Translations under genes and position numbers: made by a program
Shown: positions 1 to 5,427 of the stretch, piece by piece
Numbering within the stretch: the stretch's first letter is position 1
Layout of the letters: every line of letters begins with the position of its first letter
From: Bacteroidetes bacterium QS_8_68_15
GTDB taxonomy: Bacteria > Bacteroidota > Rhodothermia > Rhodothermales > Salinibacteraceae
Direction of reading: 5' to 3'
Length of the DNA stretch: 5,427 nucleotides
NCBI GenBank assembly: GCA_003023245.1
Contig: PXTR01000067.1
Span: forward strand, 8,326 to 13,752
The notes under the pieces: generated by a model
Told to the model about the DNA's origin: nothing
What the model saw: only the letters and a program-made list of their open reading frames with translations
Database searches by the model: none

Positions 1-780
1 TACCAGCGCCGCCCCGCCGATGATGCCGCGCTTGATCGCTTCGACGGAGACGCCGAGCGTGCGCGCCGGCTCCTCGCCCAGCAGCATCGCGTCGAGCGGG
101 CGCGCGAACGCCCAGCACGCCCCCAGCGCCCCGACCGCTGCGAGCACCGGAAGCGGCAGGCGCGCCCACGTCGTGCCCGCCAGCGAGCCGAGCAGCCAGA
201 AGAGCACCGCGCGCAGCTTACCGGGCTCCGGCGAGGCGAGCGTGACGAACGACGTGACCGCCCCCATCAGCGCCGACATCGCCACGCCCGCCAGCAGCAG
301 CCGCGCCACCGAGAGACGCGCCGCCCCGCTGCCGGACGGCCCGCCGGTGCGCGCGACCAGGTACACGACCGTAATCGTCGCCAGCCCGCCGAGGAACGCC
401 GCCAGCGGCAGCGAAAGCGCGCGGCTGAGCAGCGGCGGCAAAAAGCCGAGGTAAAAGAGCGATGCCCCCGCCGAGGCTCCTCCGCTGATGCCCAGGACGT
501 ACGGTTCGGCCAGCGGGTTGCGCACGAGCGCCTGCATCGCCACGCCCACCACCGAGAGGCCGCCGCCCACCGCCAGCGCCAGGAGCGCGCGCGGCAGCCG
601 CAGCCGCCACACCACGCGGTCGGCCACCGTGTGGGGGGCCGCGCCTCCCCCCAGCCGGCTCCCGAGCGCGCGCACCCCCTCCGCGGGCGTCACCGGCGCG
701 TTCCCGAGCGCCACCGCCACGACGACCGACCCCAGCACGAGCCCGGCCAGGAGCATCCCCGACAGCCAAGAACGTCTCAA
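1..780 (-). CDS. FecCD/BtuC-family ABC transporter permease (partial, C-terminus beyond left edge)
   Basis: Inner-membrane permease of a binding-protein-dependent importer for vitamin B12, iron-siderophore or heme. Reading the minus strand gives 260 uninterrupted codons up to the left edge. They show a hydrophobic first segment (about residues 9-26), then the family hallmark RLRLPR (59-64) followed by a glycine-rich helix, Q83 and NPLAEPYVLG (88-97). Further hydrophobic helices follow, and near the edge the MLLGEEPARTLGV stretch matches the cytoplasmic loop that contacts the ATPase. Family members run about 330-350 residues, so roughly the last 80 are missing. The start is uncertain. TTG at 780 supplies the basic leader LRRSW before helix 1, while ATG at 756 would begin inside the helix. 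It follows the binding-protein gene by 22 bases, so the two are probably one operon. The substrate cannot be told from the permease alone. Confidence 0.9.
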   Translation of the reverse strand, partial: MRRSWLSGMLLAGLVLGSVVVAVALGNAPVTPAEGVRALGSRLGGGAAPHTVADRVVWRLRLPRALLALAVGGGLSVVGVAMQALVRNPLAEPYVLGISGGASAGASLFYLGFLPPLLSRALSLPLAAFLGGLATITVVYLVARTGGPSGSGAARLSVARLLLAGVAMSALMGAVTSFVTLASPEPGKLRAVLFWLLGSLAGTTWARLPLPVLAAVGALGACWAFARPLDAMLLGEEPARTLGVSVEAIKRGIIGGAALV

Positions 781-802
781 GAGTGCGTTTCGTGAACGAG
801 GA

Positions 803-1810
803 TCAAGAACCAAACCGCTTCGGGTGCAGCCGCTGCGCCAGCCGCTGCGCGCCTTTCGCCACGCGCGGACCGGGGCGCAGAAAGAGCGCCGGCTTCACCC
901 CGTACACGCGCCCGTTCTCGATGGCCGGAACCACGCCGCGCCACGCCGGGTGCAGCTCGGCCAGCCGCGCCGGGTCGTAGTCCCGGCCGAACGCGCCAAC
1001 GATCACGTCGGGCTGCTTTTCGAGGACGAACTCGTCGCTCACCGGGGCGTCCGTCGAAAGGTCGGCCGTGGCGCTTCGGCCGCCGGCGGCGCGGATGAGC
1101 GCGTGCACGTAACTGTCCTCCGAGAAGGTGTAGAGCGTCTCGTCGGCGACGAGAAAGAGCACGAGCGGCCGCTCGGCGTCGGCGCGGCGGAGGATTCGCT
1201 CGGTACGCTGCCGCACCCGCTGCACGACGCCGCGCAACGAGTCGGCCGCGCGCGCAGCTCGGCGCGGCGTGCCCAGCAGCCGGCCCGTGGTCGCGACCGC
1301 GTCGAAGATGCTCGCCAGCGACGGGAAGGAAAAGAAGTACGTCGGCGTGGCGAGGGCGCCTTCGAGCGTGGCCGCATCGCGCGGCGCGTTGATCTGGTCG
1401 GTCGCCAGCACGAGGCCGGGGCGCAGCGCGGCGACGGCCTCGAAGTCGATCTGCGGATAGATCTGCACCTGCGGGAGCGTGTCCACGGCGGCGGGCGGGA
1501 AGTCGTCGGCGGCGGTGACGCCGGCGAGGCGCTCGCCCGCGCCGGCGGCGAAGACGATCTCGGTGAGGTTGGGCGCGAGCGTCACGGCGCGCCGGGCGGG
1601 CAGGCTCAGCTCCACGCGCCGCTCCAGCGCGTCGGTGAGTGTCGTGTCAGTGCGGCGTTGCTGCTGTTGCTGCGATTCGTCGCCGGCCGGAGCGCTGCGG
1701 CAGCCAGCGCCGATCAGCAGCACGCCCGCCAGCAGTCCTGCCCCGAGCAGGAGGGCTTTTCCCAGACGCCGAACGACCGCGAGCAAAACCGAAGAAAAGA
1801 ATCGGAGCAC
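803..1810 (-). CDS. ABC transporter substrate-binding lipoprotein, BtuF/FecB-like (cobalamin or iron-chelate)
   Basis: Periplasmic substrate-binding protein that would deliver its ligand to the permease encoded just downstream. The N-terminus has basic residues (VVRRLGK), a Leu/Ala/Gly-rich hydrophobic stretch and a Cys after LLIGAG, giving a lipoprotein signal; the Gly at -3 is an imperfect lipobox. A Gln-rich linker (QQQQQ) follows the Cys. The mature part begins with RRAVTLAPNLTEIVFAAGAG and continues with GVTAADDFPPAA and a FEAVAALRPGLVLA block, the usual N-lobe pattern of BtuF/TroA-type proteins. After a long helical connector, the second lobe contains KQPDVIVGAFG. Length is about 335 residues, normal for the family. 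No ATG fits. GTG at 1810 is used here; TTG at 1786 gives a more typical signal peptide and is equally possible. Anything upstream of 1810 falls in a heptamer repeat tract and is unlikely to be coding. B12 is the best guess for the substrate, from the DFPP region, but it is unproven. No B12 riboswitch was seen upstream. Confidence 0.88.
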   Translation of the reverse strand: MLRFFSSVLLAVVRRLGKALLLGAGLLAGVLLIGAGCRSAPAGDESQQQQQRRTDTTLTDALERRVELSLPARRAVTLAPNLTEIVFAAGAGERLAGVTAADDFPPAAVDTLPQVQIYPQIDFEAVAALRPGLVLATDQINAPRDAATLEGALATPTYFFSFPSLASIFDAVATTGRLLGTPRRAARAADSLRGVVQRVRQRTERILRRADAERPLVLFLVADETLYTFSEDSYVHALIRAAGGRSATADLSTDAPVSDEFVLEKQPDVIVGAFGRDYDPARLAELHPAWRGVVPAIENGRVYGVKPALFLRPGPRVAKGAQRLAQRLHPKRFGS

Positions 1811-1885
1811 GACAACCGACACCCGACAACTGAAAACCGACAACCACCAACCCAAAAACCAAAAGCCGACGACCAAAAGCCAGAC
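1810..1885. repeat. Degenerate heptamer tandem repeat tract (CGACAAC type)
   Basis: The + strand is almost pure A/C/G here and shows a 7-base (and 14-base) period. CGACAAC occurs at 1810, 1824 and 1838, exactly 14 apart. ACCAAAAGCC occurs at 1858 and 1872, again 14 apart. The intervening heptamers (CGACACC, TGAAAAC, CACCAAC, CCAAAAA, CCGACGA) are variants of the same unit. The tract lies immediately upstream of the binding-protein gene. It creates a spurious open extension of that gene, rich in Val, Trp and Phe, on the minus strand. Function is unknown. Confidence 0.75.
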
Positions 1886-1940
1886 CCCCGCTTCGAAATC
1901 GGCCCCGCCTGCGCCGAACGCGCCCGATTACACCGAGAAG

Positions 1941-1977
1941 TTGTATTTTTTACACGCAGCGATTTATATTATATTCG
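1941..1977 (+). promoter_or_regulatory. Candidate promoter for the NtrC-family regulator gene
   Basis: This is an isolated AT-rich block in an otherwise GC-rich divergent intergenic region. TTGTAT (1941-1946) and TATATT (1965-1970) are 18 bases apart, an acceptable housekeeping-sigma layout. TATATTCG at 1970-1977 also fits the Bacteroidota -7 element TAnnTTTG with one mismatch, although the upstream TTG is then farther away than usual. The start codon at 2030 lies about 55 bases downstream. The rest of 1886-2029 shows no ORF, riboswitch or clear operator. Confidence 0.5.
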
Positions 1978-2029
1978 TGTTCCCGACGTTCGCGCCGTTC
2001 TCTTTTCCCAATGCAGAGCCGTCCCGCAT

Positions 2030-3427
<1,398 letters not shown>

Positions 3428-3477
3428 GGAGGTTTTTTTAGCGCACGACGAACTGCTCGAAAATGAAAATATGAAAC

Positions 3478-3884
3478 ATGGGGCAGTGGGTTCGCACCGT
3501 AGGGTTTGCCGCACTCCCCTTTTTGATCCGGGTGTTGTGGGTCTGGATACTGACAGGAGATTTTTCTCAGCGCTCTTCCGACCTACGGAAATCACTTTCT
3601 ATGCGATCATGATCGGAGCTAACGGTCTCGTTGAAGCCGGTCGATTTGAGGAAGAAAGCAAAGATTCCTTCTTTGAAAATTTAGAAACGGTGCTTTGGAT
3701 CGCAACGATTGTAGGAGCCGTGATGTATGGTTTTCTGCTACCGAGTGAGCAGAACGGAGTGGCCGTAGAGGCACAGCTTGAGCGTCTGCTAATCATTTCA
3801 ACCGTTGCAGCGTTGGTCAATAGCGTCGTAGCCACGTGGATCAAATGGGTGGTCGAGAGGTCGCTCACAGAAGATGCTTCCTAA
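3478..3884 (+). pseudogene. Small membrane protein of unknown function, apparently split by a one-base frameshift
   Basis: Not recognised as a named family. Two overlapping frames look like halves of one protein. From ATG 3478 the first frame gives MGQWVRTVGFAALPFLIRVL, a hydrophobic Trp-rich segment running on to LTGDFSQRSSDL, and stops at 3610-3612. The second frame, open through the same stretch, becomes protein-like from ACG 3585 (TEITFYAIMIGANGLVEAGR). It continues to an acidic FEEESKDSFFENLE stretch and two membrane segments (WIATIVGAVMYGFLL; LLIISTVAALVNSVVATWI), ending at TAA 3882-3884. One extra base after 3584 would join them as SSDL-TEITFY, giving a protein of about 135 residues with three or four membrane segments. 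Alternatively the second frame is a gene on its own from ATG 3471 (137 residues), but that N-terminus (MKHGAVGSHRRVCRTPLFDP) is less membrane-like. Mutation, sequencing error or programmed frameshifting cannot be separated here. Confidence 0.55.
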
Positions 3885-4078
3885 TGGAAACTCTTTTTTA
3901 CATGGCGCTCGCCGTACTCATCTCAACCGCTTTGACAGGTGTAGGAATGGTGACGTATGCGCTTTTTGAGCGCCGTGACCGCAAGTATCGCCGGAAGCAT
4001 CGCGATTTCGTTGAACAGAAGCGAGAAGCGAAGAGTGAGAAACCGTATCAAAGAGACCCAAGAACGACTGGATTATGA
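3884..4078 (+). CDS. Small single-pass membrane protein, unknown function
   Basis: A 64-residue protein of no recognised family. ATG 3884 overlaps the preceding stop (TAATG), which suggests translational coupling and argues for this start over an in-frame ATG at 3836 that lies inside the upstream gene. Residues 3-27 (LFYMALAVLISTALTGVGMV and flanks) form one transmembrane helix. The rest is strongly charged and mostly basic (ERRDRKYRRKHRDFVEQKRE), so by the positive-inside rule the tail should be cytoplasmic and the N-terminus outside. The gene shares the lower G+C of its neighbours and overlaps the next frame by ATGA. Position and overlaps suggest it worked together with the flanking membrane protein and the truncated protein that follows. 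Confidence 0.6.
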   Translation: METLFYMALAVLISTALTGVGMVTYALFERRDRKYRRKHRDFVEQKREAKSEKPYQRDPRTTGL

Positions 4079-4257
4079 GCAAGGCTGAGGGCGAAGCCCC
4101 GAACAGTTCAGAGGAGTCCAGAGTGTTGCGCGACTTCGTCTATCTCGACGTAGATCGTCTCACCTCTCTATACTCGCAATTTCTCGGATCAGCCCCCTCT
4201 GTTGCTCATGTCCACTTCTTCTCACGAAACGCCGCTGCCCGAGAAGGCAGAAGCTGA
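4075..4257 (+). pseudogene. N-terminal stub of a DFVYLDVDRL-type protein (possibly DUF6414-like), truncated at deoC
   Basis: The 60-codon frame starts at ATG 4075, overlapping the previous stop as ATGA. After a short polar leader it reads RDFVYLDVDRLTSLYSQFLG (residues 19-38). Such F(I/V)YLD...SLxSQ openings occur at the N-terminus of larger proteins, including, from memory, the DUF6414 group; this link is tentative. The remaining 22 residues (beginning SAPSVAHVHFFSRN) run into and past the deoC start codon at 4208 in another frame, and look like read-through of unrelated DNA. The real gene therefore seems to have lost everything after about codon 38, with the break near 4185-4205. The residual peptide is unlikely to be functional. 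It may also simply be a short gene whose tail overlaps deoC, but the lack of any domain argues against that. Confidence 0.5.
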
Positions 4258-5236
4258 GAAGCGCAACGGAGCACCGGCTTCCGCAGCGGAGCGCAACCCC
4301 GGCACGCCCCTCGACGAAAGCTGGGTGCGCGCCTCGCGCGTGAACCCCAGCGCCACGCAGCGCCGCGCCGCCACGATTACCGCGCGCCGCTCGATCAAAA
4401 AAGAGTGGCAGGCCGCCTGGCTGTTGCGGGCCGTCAGCTGCATCGACCTGACCACCCTCAAGGGCGACGACACGCCCTCGAACGTGCGCCGCCTCTGCGC
4501 GAAGGCGCGCCAGCCGGTGCGCCGCGACCTGCTGAAGGCGATGGGCTTTCTGGACCGCGACCTCACCGTCGGTGCCGCGTGCGTCTACCACCGCCGTGTC
4601 GAGGATGCGCTCGACGCGCTGGACGGCAGCGGGATCCCCGTGGCCGCCGTCTCGACGGGCTTCCCGGCGGGGCTGAGCCCCTTCGAGACGCGCCTCGACG
4701 AGATCGAACGCTCCGTCGCGGCAGGGGCCGACGAAATCGACATCGTCATCACGCGCGAGCACGTCCTGCGTGGGCGATGGCAGCAGCTCTACGACGAAGT
4801 GCGCGCCATGCGCGACGCCTGCGGCGAGGAGGCGCACATGAAAACCATCCTCGCCACCGGCGAGCTGGGGCCGCTCTGGCACACCCTCCAGGCCAGCAAA
4901 GTGTGCATGATGGCCGGAGCGGACTTCATCAAGACCTCCACGGGGATGGAGTCGGTCAACGCCACGCTCGAACAGGGCCTCGTCATGACGCGCGCCATCC
5001 GCGCGTACCACGAGCGCACCGGCCACGTCGTCGGCTTCAAGCCCGCCGGCGGCATCCGCTCGGCCAAAGAGGCGCTCGGCTGGCTCGTGCTCATCAAGGA
5101 AGAGCTGGGCGACGCCTGGCTGACCGCCGACCGCTTCCGCTTCGGCGCCAGCAGCCTCCTCGCCGACATCGAGCGCCAGCTCGCACACCACGTCACCGGC
5201 CGGTATGCGGCGGGGCATCGGTTTCCGATGGGGTAG
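4208..5236 (+). CDS. deoC: Deoxyribose-phosphate aldolase (DERA), long animal-like form
   Basis: Cytoplasmic class I aldolase that cleaves 2-deoxy-D-ribose 5-phosphate into glyceraldehyde 3-phosphate and acetaldehyde, the last step of deoxynucleoside salvage. The 342-residue product carries the TIM-barrel signatures: IDLTTLKGDDT (79-89), EIDIVI with D178 (the E. coli D102 equivalent), MKTILATGEL (211-220), the Schiff-base lysine K242 in FIKTSTG, and the second active-site lysine K278 in GFKPAGGIR. The body from about residue 34 to the C-terminal HHVTGRYAAGHRFPMG closely resembles human DERA rather than the short (about 220-260 residue) bacterial enzymes. The first 33 residues are low-complexity Glu/Ala/Lys-rich. 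ATG 4208 is preferred to TTG 4202; no Shine-Dalgarno sequence is visible. The low-GC block ends just before the start, so the native promoter may have been displaced. Confidence 0.96.
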   Translation: MSTSSHETPLPEKAEAEKRNGAPASAAERNPGTPLDESWVRASRVNPSATQRRAATITARRSIKKEWQAAWLLRAVSCIDLTTLKGDDTPSNVRRLCAKARQPVRRDLLKAMGFLDRDLTVGAACVYHRRVEDALDALDGSGIPVAAVSTGFPAGLSPFETRLDEIERSVAAGADEIDIVITREHVLRGRWQQLYDEVRAMRDACGEEAHMKTILATGELGPLWHTLQASKVCMMAGADFIKTSTGMESVNATLEQGLVMTRAIRAYHERTGHVVGFKPAGGIRSAKEALGWLVLIKEELGDAWLTADRFRFGASSLLADIERQLAHHVTGRYAAGHRFPMG

Positions 5237-5240
5237 CGGG

Positions 5241-5390
5241 TTCGTTGATCGTGGGTCGTTGGTCGTTCTCAATCAGCGACGCAACTGCTAAGGAGACACG
5301 ATCAACGACCCACGAACCAGCGAGCAGTAGCGAACGGACGAACCACGAATACCAACCCCCACATTCCCGACCCCCCGCACTCCCGCACTC
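5241..5390. repeat. Heptamer repeat spacer between deoC and the next gene
   Basis: The spacer has no credible gene. On the left, TTCGTTG, ATCGTGG, GTCGTTG and GTCGTTC follow one another at 5241-5268. On the right the complementary type runs as ACGATCA, ACGACCC and ACGAACC at 5298-5318. It appears again as ACGAACC, ACGAATA and CCAACCC at 5338-5358. An exact tandem CCGCACTC pair lies at 5375-5390. The unit resembles the CGACAAC heptamers at 1810-1885, so the same repeat class occurs in both native intergenic regions. Confidence 0.65.
5249..5315 (+). repeat. Imperfect 18-bp inverted repeat (hairpin) after deoC, possible terminator
   Basis: TCGTGGGTCGTTGGTCGT (5249-5266) pairs with ACGATCAACGACCCACGA (5298-5315) at 17 of 18 positions, the exception being a G-T wobble at 5262/5302. 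The loop is 31 bases. The stem starts 13 bases after the deoC stop. No T-run follows, so it is not a textbook intrinsic terminator. It could end or stabilise the deoC transcript. The arms are themselves built of heptamer repeats in opposite orientation. Confidence 0.65.
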
Positions 5391-5394
5391 AAAA

Positions 5395-5427
5395 ATGCCA
5401 AACGTAGCAGACCTCTTCGACACGATG
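5395..5427 (+). CDS. Start of a downstream gene, possibly aldehyde dehydrogenase (partial)
   Basis: ATG at 5395 opens a frame of 11 codons, MPNVADLFDTM, that runs off the right edge. This short leader resembles the N-terminus of aldehyde dehydrogenases found next to deoC in related bacteria, which would oxidise the acetaldehyde made by DERA. Eleven residues cannot prove that. The gene is on the same strand as deoC, 158 bases downstream and beyond the hairpin, so it may be transcribed separately or by read-through. Confidence 0.45.
   Translation, partial: MPNVADLFDTM

Larger units (their letters stand above)
3440..4205 (+). other. Low-GC accessory block, likely a decayed horizontally acquired cassette
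   Basis: Base composition changes abruptly after the regulator gene. Counting 3601-3660 gives 50% G+C and 3661-3720 gives about 42%, against roughly two-thirds in the neighbouring genes. The high-GC pattern resumes about 4210-4260, inside the start of deoC. The block holds only three short, overlapping reading frames. The first appears frameshifted and the third truncated. No transposase, integrase, tRNA or convincing terminal repeat is visible. Edges are approximate. The interpretation as imported and partly deleted DNA is an inference from composition and broken genes. Confidence 0.6.

Noticed and set aside
488..2029. Long plus-strand open frame continuous with the regulator gene (979 codons in total)
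   Set aside because: Before ATG 2030 the translation is Arg/Ala-rich with no domain, and lies antisense to the permease and binding-protein genes. It is a product of high G+C.
1811..2029. Cobalamin riboswitch upstream of the binding-protein gene
   Set aside because: No B12-box-like sequence or suitable stem pattern was found on the minus strand; the space is taken by heptamer repeats and an AT-rich promoter block.
3454..4207. TGCTC at 3454-3458 and 4203-4207 as a target-site duplication flanking the low-GC block
   Set aside because: Five matching bases are easily expected by chance, and no terminal inverted repeats or transposase accompany them.
4405..4430. TGGCAGG...TGTTGC as a sigma-54 -24/-12 promoter
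   Set aside because: The spacing does not fit and it lies within the conserved deoC coding sequence.
4160..5272. 370-codon minus-strand open frame opposite deoC
   Set aside because: It has no motifs and mirrors the deoC frame, whose active-site motifs are unambiguous.

Overview
The window is about two-thirds G+C over most of its length. It looks like chromosomal DNA of a high-GC Bacteroidota/Rhodothermota-type bacterium (Salinibacter/Rhodothermus-like). This assignment is an inference. It rests on gene starts that lack Shine-Dalgarno sequences, an AT-rich TTG...TATATT promoter block, NtrC and DERA sequences of the type found in that group, and short degenerate heptamer repeats between genes. 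No marker gene proves the taxonomy.

Left third (minus strand): two genes of a BtuCDF/FecBCD-type importer for cobalamin, siderophore or heme. They are a lipoprotein substrate-binding protein (about 803-1810) and, 22 bases downstream, a FecCD-family permease (780 to the left edge, C-terminus missing). The ATPase gene would be expected beyond the left edge.

Centre: a divergent intergenic region (1811-2029) holds an A/C-rich heptamer repeat tract and an AT-rich promoter. The promoter faces a complete NtrC-family response regulator (2030-3427; REC, sigma-54 AAA+ and Fis-type HTH domains). No partner histidine kinase is visible.

Then comes a sharp drop in G+C (roughly 42-50% in the samples counted) from about 3440 to 4205. 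This block carries a compact set of three small reading frames with TAATG and ATGA overlaps. The first is a small membrane protein that appears to be split by a one-base frameshift. The second is a 64-residue single-pass membrane protein. The third is the N-terminal stub of a protein with a DFVYLDVDRL...SLYSQ motif, cut off where deoC begins. The block reads as a decayed, horizontally acquired cassette lodged between native genes, and it is the most unusual part of the window.

Right: deoC (4208-5236) encodes a deoxyribose-phosphate aldolase of the long form shared with animal DERA. It is followed by a spacer containing an 18-bp imperfect hairpin and more heptamer repeats. The first 11 codons of another gene start at 5395, possibly an aldehyde dehydrogenase that would handle the acetaldehyde released by DERA. 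No RNA genes, CRISPR arrays, transposases or attachment sites were recognised.
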